Shown here one piece after another: positions 1-7,936 of a DNA stretch of 33,598 nucleotides. This DNA comes from Pseudomonadota bacterium (GTDB lineage Bacteria; Pseudomonadota; Gammaproteobacteria; Xanthomonadales; Xanthomonadaceae). The notes below the pieces were generated by a model. That model was not told the DNA's origin. It did not search any database and saw nothing but the letters and a program-made list of their open reading frames with translations. Numbering within the stretch: the first letter of the stretch is position 1; each line of letters starts with the position of its first letter. The DNA is taken from the NCBI GenBank assembly GCA_023399815.1, contig JAEWOJ010000167.1:1-33598 (forward strand), given 5' to 3'. A program made the position numbers and the translations under genes.

Positions 1-186
1 CGCCTGGTACAGACCAGCCTGCGGGAATGGGCCTATGCCCGCTCCTATACCGACTCCGAGCAGCGTGCCCACGCCCTCCTTGGCTGGCTCCACCACTACA
101 ACTGGCACCGACCACATGCCAGCCTCGACTACAAACCGCCCATCTCCCGCATACCACTGAACAACGTGCTGGGTTTACACAACTAG
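1..186 (+). CDS. IS481-type transposase, C-terminal fragment (cut by window start)
   Basis: Frame 1 is open from the first base to the TAG at 184-186 and encodes 61 residues. The segment HHYNWHRPHASLDYKPPISR followed by a NNVLGLH ending is characteristic of the C-terminus of IS481-family DDE transposases (the N-x-x-RPH-x-SL...P block of the rve/IS3-IS481 fold). The catalytic core lies before the window. The IS stands in the same orientation as the tns genes and its right end must lie just after the stop, roughly within 187-212, because transposon coding sequence resumes there. The exact terminal inverted repeat and target duplication cannot be set without the left end. Confidence 0.85.
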   Translation, partial: RLVQTSLREWAYARSYTDSEQRAHALLGWLHHYNWHRPHASLDYKPPISRIPLNNVLGLHN

Positions 187-212
187 GGGTGAACTCATCA
201 TGGCGTTCACGT

Positions 213-1130
213 CTGCTGGCGTTAGACAACGCGAAGGCGCATTCAGCCTTTGACTTCGAGCGAGCGTTTTGCCGTGCCCGCGGTGGCATGCTGATCTATG
301 GGCGAGCGCACGAGCCACGCTCCCGTCCGATCGTTGAGCAGTTCTTCTCGCGCTTGGAACGCGGCGCACTCCGCGATGTCCCGGGAGGGTTCGAGCCCGC
401 CAAACGCCTTGGCGAGAACAAGATCCGTATCAGCAACTTCGCGCCGAATGACTATCCAATCCAACTGCATGCGTTCGAAGAACTGCTGGATGTCATCATC
501 GCCAACTACAACGCAACACCACATAGCGCGCTGGGCGACCTCAGCCCCCTGCAGTACCTGCAGACACAGGGGGTGAAGGCATTCGCATTCATGCCAGACA
601 CTGCCGAGCAAGACGCTAGCGACATGGGTAGCGTACTGGTACCACTGACGGTTCATGGTAATCGCAACGAAGGCGTGATGCCGCACGTCAATTACATGTA
701 CGTGCGCTATCGCAGCGCTGATCTCGACAACAAATGGGAACTGATCGGGAAAACGGTCTTGGCTCGTGTTTATCGCCACGACCTTCGCTCATTCGTACTG
801 ATGCGAACCGCCACCAAGCCCCTGTGCGTAGTCAGGGCGGCAGCTCCGTGGAACCGTACTGCGCACGACGAAACCACACGCGCCATGATTATGCAATGGT
901 CGAAGTTAAGAGCTGGCTTCTCCATCACCGGCTCAGATTGCGCGATCGCTGCCTACGTTTCATTCCTGCGTGCACTGGCGCCCACCTCACAGCAGGCCGT
1001 GGACCAACTTGCCCGCATGGAGCAGATTCACAACGGCAGCCCACCTAGCGCACGCCCCCCAGCGATCTTGGTACCTATGAAGATTCCTCCGGGCGGCTGG
1101 ATCAGCCTCGACGAAGAAAACGACATCTGA
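213..1130 (+). pseudogene. tnsB: TnsB/TniA-like DDE transposase, 5'-truncated by IS insertion
   Basis: About 305 residues remain. The frame begins right after the IS481 fragment with LLALDNAKAH, whose Asp fits the second catalytic Asp of the RNase H-like core. The Glu of RPIVEQFF lies 37 residues later and fits the catalytic Glu (D-x36-E, the usual spacing). A Mu-type C-terminal beta-barrel follows (VRYRSADLDNKWELIGKTVLARVYRHD). The N-terminal DNA-binding domains and the first catalytic Asp are missing, so the protein cannot be active as a transposase. The gene ends at TGA 1128-1130, 53 bp before the likely tnsC start. A reading frame that runs from within the IS into this gene is accidental, because the IS transposase uses another frame. 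Confidence 0.8.
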
Positions 1131-1183
1131 GGATCCAGTTTTCCACCTTTCTACGTGGTGTGCTAGCGCCCAGGATAACCTAT

Positions 1184-2185
1184 ATGGACAGCAATGAGCA
1201 TCCGATCTTCATCCCCAACAGCTACCAAATAAACACCAAGCCAACGGAGTACCTCGCCAACTTCATCCTCTCGAATATCAGTCAGGGCCACCATGGTTGC
1301 TCAGTGTACGGGGGCGGCGGGCTCGGCAAAACGACCGCGCAGCAGTACCTGACCGACAACGCGTCGCGCTGGCTGGTCAACAAGCAGACGAAACAGCAGA
1401 TTGGCGTCGCAACGCGCATGGTGATGCCCAGTGGCATCCGTCGCTCAGACCGCGCGTTCTGGACAGCAATGAATCGGCGCCTGAAGCTCGTCAATGCGAT
1501 TCGCATGGATCCGGGCTTAGGTCTCGAGCGTCTGGTGAACTTTATCCGCACGCGCTGCGGGCAGGCACGGCAACGCCGTATGGTGCTGTTCATTGACAAT
1601 GCTCAGCGCATTACCGAGGCCGAATACCAGTACCTGGAGGATCTGGATAGCCTGGTGCTTGACGAGAACCTCAGTCTCTTTCTCGTTCTGGTTCGCCAGA
1701 GTGACGCCGAAGGCGTCGATGTCGGCGACGACTGGTTGGAGCGTCCGTCACACACCGTGCGTCGTTGGTTCATGGATACCACTCCGTTCCGACCGCTGGT
1801 AGGAGTTACGGAGATTACGCACGCCTTGGCTCGCTATGATCGTTCAGTCACTTGGCCAACACCAGACATGCCCTTCTCTCGCTACTTCGCCAAGGACGCA
1901 TTCGACCGTGGTTGGTGTCTCTCGAAGGATGCACCCGTGATCTTCGAGGGCGTTCGCTCGTTGCGCAAAGAATACAAGCTTCCCGAAACCGACGCATGGC
2001 CGATGGCAACTTTTACTTTGGTCGTGCACTCACTCCTTGCCGACATTGCACACAAGCAACTGGACTTCAACGGCTTCACGCCAGAACAGGTTAGGCACGC
2101 TCTGCTGGCAAGTGGCTATCTCCGCTTGGAGTTCGTCCGCGCCAAGATGCGGATGCCTGATCTACGTCAAGACGAGATTGCTTGA
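1184..2185 (+). CDS. tnsC: TnsC/TniB-like AAA+ transposition regulator
   Basis: The protein has 333 residues from ATG 1184, which is preceded by a purine-rich CAGGA at about 8 bp; an in-frame GTG at 1160 is an alternative. The Walker A motif GGGGLGKTT is at residues 43-51, Walker B (RRMVLFIDNAQ) at about 131-141, and the conserved asparagine-glutamine after the Asp is typical of TnsC/TniB. In the family this ATPase polymerises on target DNA and links the TniQ target selector to the transposase. The stop TGA (2183-2185) overlaps the tniQ start in an ATGA-like arrangement, so the two are translationally coupled. The gene appears intact. Confidence 0.85.
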   Translation: MDSNEHPIFIPNSYQINTKPTEYLANFILSNISQGHHGCSVYGGGGLGKTTAQQYLTDNASRWLVNKQTKQQIGVATRMVMPSGIRRSDRAFWTAMNRRLKLVNAIRMDPGLGLERLVNFIRTRCGQARQRRMVLFIDNAQRITEAEYQYLEDLDSLVLDENLSLFLVLVRQSDAEGVDVGDDWLERPSHTVRRWFMDTTPFRPLVGVTEITHALARYDRSVTWPTPDMPFSRYFAKDAFDRGWCLSKDAPVIFEGVRSLRKEYKLPETDAWPMATFTLVVHSLLADIAHKQLDFNGFTPEQVRHALLASGYLRLEFVRAKMRMPDLRQDEIA

Positions 2186-3693
2186 TGGCCTGGAGCACTA
2201 TCATCCGAGGAGGGCCGGCATTGCCGCTGTTCCTCGGGGCTGAACTCGAACCCTATCCGTTTATCTCAGGATATGGGCTGCTCCGACGGATGACGCGTCT
2301 TGGTCGACTGATGGGCGTTGAGCTGACTGCACTTGGAATTCGGAATCGGGTAACGTCTGATGCGCTTGCCGCAACCCAAAGGTATGGCGCCCCAAAAACG
2401 AGACTGCTCCAGGCACTTGGGCTGCAAACGACAGGTGTCGGTGATTACTGGTCACCAGAAGTTTGGAGCCCGCTGCGCACCGGGCATGCACTCGAACAAC
2501 ACAATCTACCGCTCCGCGATTGCCCGCTCTGCGCAGCACATGGCTACCACTGTGCGCTCTTTCAGCTGCCTTTCATCGAATCTTGCCCATGGCATTCCGC
2601 CAAGCTGCATACCAGCTGTCCTCGGTGTGGTCGGACCTGCTGGGCGCGCTTCCCCTCGGATCTTCGGCTTGGTCGCTGCGAGTGCGGGTACGATGCGTTC
2701 GAAGTCAAGACCGCTTCAATCAACATGTGGCATTTCCCGACATCGGACGTCAACGCCTGGGCAAATCGATATCTGGGTTGGGCTGCCGAGGAACGGAAGT
2801 CCCGTATTCTGGTAATACCGGCTCCGCAGACCAATTGGATATCAGGATATGGGGCACTGGCCCGCAAGTCCCTTGAACTAGAGGGGGTGCTCACGTCCGC
2901 GGAGCCCACGGCGGAACTCGAGGAGTTTTCCGGCATGGGAGTGGATCCACCCGAAGGCGAGTTCTGGGGTTGGAGCCTTCTGGGGGGCGAACGCCCACTG
3001 ACGTTTGTGCCGCTCCCCACCACGATGCACGCCAAGCTCACCCAGGCGACACAGGATGCGGTGGCGGCGTTCCCGGCCGATACCACCACTCCGATCGAGC
3101 TCGCGACCATGCATGGCTTAGAGGAAGGAAAAACACTCCAACAGAACTTCGTTAACCGTCCTGAACGCGTAATCGCTCCTCACGGGTTATCCAACGGCCG
3201 AAACACTTGGCTCAATCTCTCGGCCGTCGACCCCATGGCAACCTATTTCTGCGGTGAACTGCTAGACAAGGCGATCTCAGGCCTGACGGTGTACGACGAT
3301 GGGGGTGGGCGATCTCTGCAAGCTGCACGATCTCATGCGCTAGATCAGATCGCGGGCCGACGTCATGTAGCCAAGGCGCTGGAAGCTATCCTTGCCCGGG
3401 CGTATGCCCAAGGCTTTGAGATGGTGCTCAGGTCGATGATGACCGCCGACGACTCGCTGAAGTGCCGGCATTGGTCCTTGCCCACCGCAGAGATCGTCAT
3501 TGCGAACGACGATGCTATCAGCTCGATAAAAGTCTGCTGGACTCCGACACGCTCTCCATCTTCGAAGCGTACAGCCGCGACCCCCACTCCCTTCTCACAT
3601 TCCACGAAGGCTAAGTTCGCGGCTCAGCCATCTCCGATAAGTCCGCCGGAACGAATGGTGCGCCGGGCAGGCAGAACGCGGCGGAAGAAATAG
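2185..3693 (+). CDS. tniQ: TniQ-family target-selection protein, probable 3' frameshift
   Basis: The gene starts at ATG 2185, overlapping the tnsC stop, and as read gives 502 residues. The N-terminal TniQ domain contains the typical zinc-binding pattern: CPLC (113-116), H119, C123, then ESCPWH (132-137) and CPRC (145-148), followed by a further C-x-C at 165-167. TniQ recruits TnsC to a target site in Tn7-like systems. After about residue 443 the read frame turns into a Ser/Thr/Pro/Arg-rich tail with no protein-like pattern, while the neighbouring frame from 3516 to TAA 3612-3614 reads naturally (YQLDKSLLDSDTLSIFEAYS...). A one-base deletion near 3514 is the simplest explanation, so the ancestral gene probably ended at 3614. 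Confidence 0.75.
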   Translation: MAWSTIIRGGPALPLFLGAELEPYPFISGYGLLRRMTRLGRLMGVELTALGIRNRVTSDALAATQRYGAPKTRLLQALGLQTTGVGDYWSPEVWSPLRTGHALEQHNLPLRDCPLCAAHGYHCALFQLPFIESCPWHSAKLHTSCPRCGRTCWARFPSDLRLGRCECGYDAFEVKTASINMWHFPTSDVNAWANRYLGWAAEERKSRILVIPAPQTNWISGYGALARKSLELEGVLTSAEPTAELEEFSGMGVDPPEGEFWGWSLLGGERPLTFVPLPTTMHAKLTQATQDAVAAFPADTTTPIELATMHGLEEGKTLQQNFVNRPERVIAPHGLSNGRNTWLNLSAVDPMATYFCGELLDKAISGLTVYDDGGGRSLQAARSHALDQIAGRRHVAKALEAILARAYAQGFEMVLRSMMTADDSLKCRHWSLPTAEIVIANDDAISSIKVCWTPTRSPSSKRTAATPTPFSHSTKAKFAAQPSPISPPERMVRRAGRTRRKK

Positions 3694-3855
3694 GGGCAGA
3701 TCGTCGGCGGTTCGGGAAAATATCGGGCAACTGTTGGTAGTTCTGGGAAACAAGGGCGACTTGTTGGCGGCAAAAGCTCCAACGAAATGCCCCCTCGATT
3801 TCCCCATCTCTTTTGAAATCAGATAGTTGACGAAAGGGCGAATGCTTGGCGTCAA
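3694..3855 (+). repeat. Four imperfect direct repeats, putative TnsB-binding array
   Basis: Three direct copies start at 3694, 3725 and 3754 (31 and 29 bp apart), all beginning GGGC and sharing a consensus near GGGCRACTNGTYGGYRGTTC; the first two then end in GGGAAA. A fourth copy at 3836-3855 (GGGCGAATGCTTGGCGTCAA) matches the third at about 16 of 20 positions. Several directly repeated sites of about 20-25 bp with uneven spacing are what Tn7-like element ends look like. I see no unambiguous terminal TGT/ACA trinucleotide or target duplication. Confidence 0.55.
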
Positions 3856-3925
3856 TCAGCTGGATTTGGCTCTGGATCACCTCTTGCCTGCCCCAACGTC
3901 CACCGTCCGATACGGAGATTGAGGC

Positions 3926-4279
3926 GTGAGCGACACCTACGACATTGACGGCAGGCCGCCGTGCTGGCCATCTGGCCAGCCGTGCCCGAACAGCTGCGCC
4001 CGCGACCACGCGCGGCACGTGCTGGAGAACCACGTAGACCTGCACGGGCCATGGGCCGGCTGGCGACTCGCCGGCCGCGACCTGGTGGCCCCCAGCGGCG
4101 AACGCATCCCAGAACGCCGCTTGCGCGGCCTGCTATGGCGCGCAGACGCCACAGACCTACGGGACGCCACACGCGCCCGGAACGTGGCCAGAAAGGCCCG
4201 TCAGCAGTCGATGGTGAAAGTCGTTGTTGTGGACCTTGGCGACTGGCGCGAGCGCCACTTCGGAACGCGCGCCGGGTAA
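3926..4279 (+). CDS. Small phage-type hypothetical protein
   Basis: The protein has 117 residues from GTG 3926, preceded by GGAG at 3914-3917. Codon bias fits a real gene. The N-terminus is Cys-rich (PPCWPSGQPCPNSC, residues 12-24), followed by GPWAGWRLAGRDLVAPSGER and IPERRLRGLLWR, a basic helical stretch with three RA repeats, and KVVVVDLGDWRERHFG. The GWR-x-L...P-x-GERI-x-E-x-LRGLLWR pattern reminds me of short proteins found in Xanthomonadaceae phages and prophage remnants (the DUF3653-like group), but this is recollection, not a search. No function can be given. It stands alone between the transposon remnant and a hairpin that starts 9 bp after its stop. Confidence 0.6.
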   Translation: MSDTYDIDGRPPCWPSGQPCPNSCARDHARHVLENHVDLHGPWAGWRLAGRDLVAPSGERIPERRLRGLLWRADATDLRDATRARNVARKARQQSMVKVVVVDLGDWRERHFGTRAG

Positions 4280-4287
4280 GCGTCACC

Positions 4288-4306
4288 GCAGGGGCAACGC
4301 CCCTGC
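4288..4306. terminator. Perfect 8-bp hairpin, probable bidirectional terminator
   Basis: GCAGGGGC (4288-4295), loop AAC, GCCCCTGC (4299-4306). It lies 9 bp after the stop of the plus-strand gene at 3926-4279 and 8 bp from the 3' end of the decayed minus-strand gene at 4314. This placement suits a shared terminator of convergent genes, although no clear T-tract follows on either strand. Confidence 0.5.
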
Positions 4307-4313
4307 ACCCCGT

Positions 4314-4658
4314 TTACTTGCAGGCATCGTATACCGCGTTATCCATCGCACGCGAGACAGCGAACGAACGGCGATGACCCGCCCCGCTGTACACAGCATC
4401 GCGCTGGCGCCTGGCGCTTTCGCACGCGTAGCTGGACGAATTCCGAGAAATGGAACGCGAAGGGAGCGGCTGGAATAGCCGCCCCAACGCCACCACCACG
4501 GATGCCAGCCATGTATGGCCCGCGTGCAGCGTCCGCCGCCCGGCGCGCATCCACCTCCCGCTGCATCTGCGCCAGGCGTGCACGCACTTAAACACCTGTT
4601 GGGCCATCACTGACCCGGTCATGGCGAATGGCGCCACGACGAAAATCCCCCTGACCAT
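4314..4658 (-). pseudogene. Decayed small secreted-protein gene
   Basis: From ATG 4658 the minus strand gives a signal-peptide-like start (MVRGIFVVAPFAMTGSVMAQ) followed by QQVFKC, the usual beginning of DUF4124-type periplasmic proteins of this family of bacteria. The natural-looking continuation then moves to the next frame (ARLAQMQREVDARRAADAAR) and returns to the first frame for the end (CESARRQRDAVY...AMDNAVYDACK, TAA at 4314-4316). Good coding character alternating between two frames suggests two compensating indels or a deletion. The family link is from memory and the frame reading is by eye, so this call is tentative. An uninterrupted 114-residue reading exists but its middle is Arg/Ser-rich and unnatural. 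Confidence 0.35.
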
Positions 4659-4980
4659 CCCACGTTCCATGCTGGACGAGAGGCCATGATAGCCCGCCAC
4701 CAGGCTGGCAAGATTCTATCTTGTGACAGATCACGATTTGCGCGACGACGCTTCAATCGCACTGATTTCCCGACCGAGGTCACCCAAGACCGATACGAGC
4801 CCAACCTCCACAATCACGCCAACACTCGGCGAACGGCACTTCTTGGCGTGTCCAACGTGGACGTGCTCCTTGCAACATGCTTTCTGCCCATATACCCGAA
4901 ATGATGGACTTTCAAGCATGACTACTTGCAACAAGTAGCGCTCGGGTGCAAAGTTTTCCCATCCAGTGGGGGGATGAGCA
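4659..4980 (+). other. Intergenic leader of the hxs operon
   Basis: This stretch of about 320 bp has no convincing gene; the short open frames in it lack coding bias. It is more AT-rich than its surroundings towards its 3' end. A weak sigma-70-like pair is TTGCAA (4870-4875) and TATACC (4891-4896) with a short 15-bp spacer. The octamer TTGCAACA occurs twice (4870-4877 and 4926-4933), the second inside the dyad at 4922-4938. A run of six G at 4971-4976 region precedes hxsD and can act as the ribosome binding site. Confidence 0.4.
4922..4938. promoter_or_regulatory. 17-bp dyad upstream of hxsD, possible operator
   Basis: CTACTTG (4922-4928), centre CAA, CAAGTAG (4932-4938): perfect 7-bp arms. 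It lies 43 bp before the hxsD start and downstream of the weak promoter-like hexamers at 4870-4896, a position suited to repression or to a small leader hairpin. No regulator gene is adjacent. Confidence 0.4.
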
Positions 4981-5295
4981 ATGGAACGCTCGCAATATCA
5001 ATATGTCGTGGATCGTCGCCTATATAGCGACGAGGTGGTGGCTCGAGCGGCTCACCGCCATACAGGCCGATGCGCAGTAGAAATGCGGATCGAAGGCCAT
5101 ACCGCGGTGGTTTTTTTCTCCGGCATCAGCGGCACCTCGCTTCCCCTCGACCTCCCCGCTTGTTTTACCCGTGATCTGCTGGATGAGCGTCTTCGAGCCT
5201 CAGTCCGTGCAGAGACGGCGGGATTGCAGCAGGAACTGATCCGCGCCGCACTGGCTCAGGCTCAACTTCCGATGGCGCCTGATGTCCCGGTTTAG
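4981..5295 (+). CDS. hxsD: His-Xaa-Ser system protein HxsD
   Basis: This 104-residue protein starts at ATG 4981 after a GGGGGGAT ribosome-binding stretch. It has no metal-binding or catalytic motif that I recognise. The pattern (short beta-rich start YQYVVDRRLYSDEVVARAAHRHTGRC, a central strand AVVFFSG, and an amphipathic C-terminal helix with LLDERLRASVRAETAGLQQELIRAAL) fits the small HxsD family, which occurs only with HxsA, HxsB and HxsC. Its job is unknown; a role as partner or substrate-presenting protein for the radical SAM enzymes is inference. It is first in the operon and overlaps hxsB by 14 bp, so the two are translationally coupled. Confidence 0.8.
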   Translation: MERSQYQYVVDRRLYSDEVVARAAHRHTGRCAVEMRIEGHTAVVFFSGISGTSLPLDLPACFTRDLLDERLRASVRAETAGLQQELIRAALAQAQLPMAPDVPV

Positions 5296-6775
5296 GTCGC
5301 GACAAGCATTTGTCGCTTCCCCCTCATATCAGCTGCTGCCATTCCGGTTCCGGCGCCTTCCCTGGGATCCAGATCGTGCGTTTGTATCGTCCATGGGCGG
5401 CGATTGGCTTCTCATGGGCATGGACGATCTCCAGCAACTCGTCGCCCATGAGCTTCCTCCAGACTCCCATTTGTTCGCGGATCTACAGGCTCGCCACTTG
5501 GTGCTTGCGGGCGCAGATCACAGCAGCATTTCAACGTTGCTGAGCCAGATCCGCAGTCGGAAGTCCTACATCCTGGGAGGGCCGGCACTGCACATCTTCG
5601 TGGTCTCCCTGCGCTGCCATCACACCTGCAGTTATTGCCAGGTGTCCCGCCAGGAAACAACTGCCACCACGTTCGACATGGCTGGCCCGCACGCCGAGCA
5701 AGCTGTCGAGCGTCTTTTTGAATGGCCAAGCCGAGAACTCACCATCGAGTTCCAAGGCGGCGAGCCCCTGCTCAACTTCGAGCAGGTCATCGGCATCACG
5801 AACCTCATCGTTGAGCGCAATCGCTCCGAGCGGCGCATCCTGAGGTTCGTGCTGGCCTCCACCTTGCATGATCTGACGGAAACCCAGCTCGCCTTCTTGG
5901 CCGAGCACCGGTTCAAGCTGTCCACCTCGCTCGATGGTCCCGAATGGCTCCATAACGCCAACCGGCCACGCCCAGGCCGTGACAGCTACCGCCGAACACT
6001 GGATGGTATCGACCTGGGGCGCAGATGGCTGGGAGACGATGGCGTTTCCGCACTTACGACGCTGACCAGGCAAAGTCTGGATGTGCCCGAAGCCATCATC
6101 GATGAATATCGCAAGATCGGATTTCACTCCATATCGCTGCGCCCCTTGAGTCCTTATGGCTTCGCCACTCGAACGGCTCGACGCACCGGCTACACGACAG
6201 ACGATTACCTCGCCTTCTACAGGCGTGCGTTTGAGCATATGGTGGCGGTAAACCACTCGGGCCATGCCATGGAGGAATCCTACGCCTCCCTGTTGCTTTC
6301 TCAGCTCTTCACCTCATTCGGCCACGGCTACGTCGATCTTCGCTCCCCTTCGGGCGCCGGGCTGGGTGCGGTCATTTACGATCACGATGGACGGATCTAC
6401 CCATCCGATGAAGCCAGGATGCTGGCCGCGATGGGCGATGACGGATTCGTATTGGGCAACGTATCCGAGCCCGTTTCCACGTGGTTGGAGTCCCCGGCCA
6501 TGACCCGTCTGTTGGAAGCTGGCGTAGCCGAAGCCCTGCCGACCTGCTCCGACTGCGCCTTCGTCCCGATGTGTGGTGCTGACCCCATCGAGCACTATGC
6601 ACGCCAGGGAGACCTCGTAGGCCATCGACCAACCAGCGATTTCTGCAAGCGGAACATGGGCCTTTTCGATTTCCTGCTGGAGCATTACGAGACCGCTGAC
6701 CAAGGGACCCAGCGCCTGATGCGCTCCTGGGCTTCTCCCGGAACCACAGCTGAGGTTTCCGATGTTGCCGCTTGA
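5282..6775 (+). CDS. hxsB: His-Xaa-Ser system radical SAM maturase HxsB
   Basis: The protein has 497 residues. A radical SAM core begins at about residue 102 with C112-x3-C116-x2-C119 (RCHHTCSYC), the ligands of the SAM-binding [4Fe-4S] cluster, and continues with the glycine-rich strand EFQGGEPLLNF. The C-terminus has a SPASM-like set of cysteines: C422-x2-C425-x5-C431 and C455 (CSDCAFVPMC...FC), the usual mark of peptide-modifying radical SAM enzymes that carry auxiliary Fe-S clusters. Residues 1-100 form an N-terminal region of the kind that binds leader or partner peptides in such enzymes (inference). It starts inside hxsD and overlaps hxsC by 14 bp. The presumed substrate is HxsA. The exact chemistry is not known to me. 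Confidence 0.88.
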   Translation: MSRFRSRQAFVASPSYQLLPFRFRRLPWDPDRAFVSSMGGDWLLMGMDDLQQLVAHELPPDSHLFADLQARHLVLAGADHSSISTLLSQIRSRKSYILGGPALHIFVVSLRCHHTCSYCQVSRQETTATTFDMAGPHAEQAVERLFEWPSRELTIEFQGGEPLLNFEQVIGITNLIVERNRSERRILRFVLASTLHDLTETQLAFLAEHRFKLSTSLDGPEWLHNANRPRPGRDSYRRTLDGIDLGRRWLGDDGVSALTTLTRQSLDVPEAIIDEYRKIGFHSISLRPLSPYGFATRTARRTGYTTDDYLAFYRRAFEHMVAVNHSGHAMEESYASLLLSQLFTSFGHGYVDLRSPSGAGLGAVIYDHDGRIYPSDEARMLAAMGDDGFVLGNVSEPVSTWLESPAMTRLLEAGVAEALPTCSDCAFVPMCGADPIEHYARQGDLVGHRPTSDFCKRNMGLFDFLLEHYETADQGTQRLMRSWASPGTTAEVSDVAA

Positions 6776-7934
6776 GACCAAGGCACGGCTCTCTCCTTCT
6801 GTCCGGGCATCTTTGCTGAAGGTCGTCAACCTGGGAGAGTTCGCCGAATCCAGCTTGCCCCTGGAACGTATGGCCTTGGATCTGCGGGACATGAAGCCCC
6901 AACAGGTGAGTGAAGCAATGCTGGGGCTTCCCTGGGGCGCTGTGATTCCACCACCTGAAGGCTCGAACTGGTCCGAAACGCTCCCCCTTATCTACCTGGA
7001 GGGCTCGTCCGACCTTTGCAAGGCCGGGGATGTCATCGAGCTCAATCCCATCCAACGCAAGGTTGCCATTCGCTACCGGCGAGGCGACACAGGCAATGTG
7101 TTGTTCGCCACGGAACGCTGCAATAGCTATTGCCTGATGTGCTCGCAGCCACCGCGGGAAATCGAAGATGGCTGGCGCGTCAGGCATCTATTGGACTTGA
7201 TTGACCTGATCGACGTGACCGAGCCGTCTCTGGCGATCAGCGGCGGCGAACCAACACTGCTGGGGGACGGGTTGCTCGACATCACCCGGAAATGCGCGGA
7301 TGTCCTGCCGGACACGCACATCCACATCCTATCCAATGGCCGCTTGCGGGATCCTGCGCTGCACGCCAAGTTTGCAGGCATACACCCCAACTTGAGTTGG
7401 GGTATCCCCCTCTATGGCGACCACTATGCCCTTCACGATTACGTCGTGCAGAGCGAAGGGGCATTCGCCGAAACCCTGCGCGGCCTGTATGCCCTACGGG
7501 CCGCCCAGCAGCGCATCGAGATCCGCGTCGTACTGGTAAAGCCGACATTCGACCGATTGGCACAGTTGGCGCGTTATATCTGGCGCAACTTTCCCTTCGT
7601 GGAGCACGTTGCGTTGATGGGCATCGAGCCTATCGGGTTCGCCAAAGCCCACCCGCGGGAACTATGGGCGGACCCGGCCGACTACGCCGAAACGCTTGCA
7701 GAGGCCGTTGAGATACTTGTGGAGGGGAACATTCCTGTTTCCCTTTACAACCTGCCGCTCTGCACGCTCGACCGATCACTCTGGCCCTATGCGGTCCAGA
7801 GCATTTCGACCTGGAAGAACGACTACCTTCCCGCATGCAGTGCTTGCTCCATCCGGGAGCGTTGCGGCGGGTTCTTCTCATGGGTGACGCCAGCATGGAC
7901 CAGCCGTGCCGTCTCCCCCATCCTGGAAGCCTGA
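6762..7934 (+). CDS. hxsC: His-Xaa-Ser system radical SAM maturase HxsC
   Basis: The protein has 390 residues. The radical SAM motif is C120-x3-C124-x2-C127 (RCNSYCLMC), followed by AISGGEPTLLGDG, the SAM-binding GGE strand. A second cysteine group near the C-terminus, C359-x2-C362-x5-C368 (CSACSIRERC), is shorter than in HxsB and may hold part of an auxiliary cluster. About 110 residues precede the radical SAM core. HxsC differs from HxsB in sequence, so the two probably carry out different steps on the same peptide. It overlaps hxsB by 14 bp and ends 2 bp before the hxsA start. Confidence 0.88.
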   Translation: MLPLETKARLSPSVRASLLKVVNLGEFAESSLPLERMALDLRDMKPQQVSEAMLGLPWGAVIPPPEGSNWSETLPLIYLEGSSDLCKAGDVIELNPIQRKVAIRYRRGDTGNVLFATERCNSYCLMCSQPPREIEDGWRVRHLLDLIDLIDVTEPSLAISGGEPTLLGDGLLDITRKCADVLPDTHIHILSNGRLRDPALHAKFAGIHPNLSWGIPLYGDHYALHDYVVQSEGAFAETLRGLYALRAAQQRIEIRVVLVKPTFDRLAQLARYIWRNFPFVEHVALMGIEPIGFAKAHPRELWADPADYAETLAEAVEILVEGNIPVSLYNLPLCTLDRSLWPYAVQSISTWKNDYLPACSACSIRERCGGFFSWVTPAWTSRAVSPILEA

Positions 7935-7936
7935 TC

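Larger units (their letters stand above)
187..3855 (+). mobile_element. Tn7-like transposon core remnant (tnsB'-tnsC-tniQ plus putative end repeats)
   Basis: Three collinear genes encode a DDE transposase of the TnsB/TniA class (5' part missing), an AAA+ ATPase of the TnsC/TniB class and a TniQ target-selection protein. This is the defining core of Tn7-like/Tn5053-like elements. Four imperfect copies of a repeat follow tniQ within 160 bp and resemble a TnsB-binding array at an element end. No TnsA endonuclease is seen; it may have been lost with the 5' part or never present. The truncation of tnsB and the probable frameshift in tniQ make autonomous movement unlikely. The boundaries given are approximate. 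Confidence 0.7.

Noticed and set aside
27..1130. A 367-codon open frame running from the IS fragment into the tnsB remnant
   Set aside because: Inside 1-186 the transposase clearly uses another frame; the joined frame is accidental and only the part after about 213 is transposase-like.
4723..4734. GTGA-CAGA-TCAC dyad resembling a CRP/Clp site
   Set aside because: The spacer is 4 bp instead of the 6 bp of the CRP/Clp consensus and the site is about 250 bp from hxsD, so it is probably chance.
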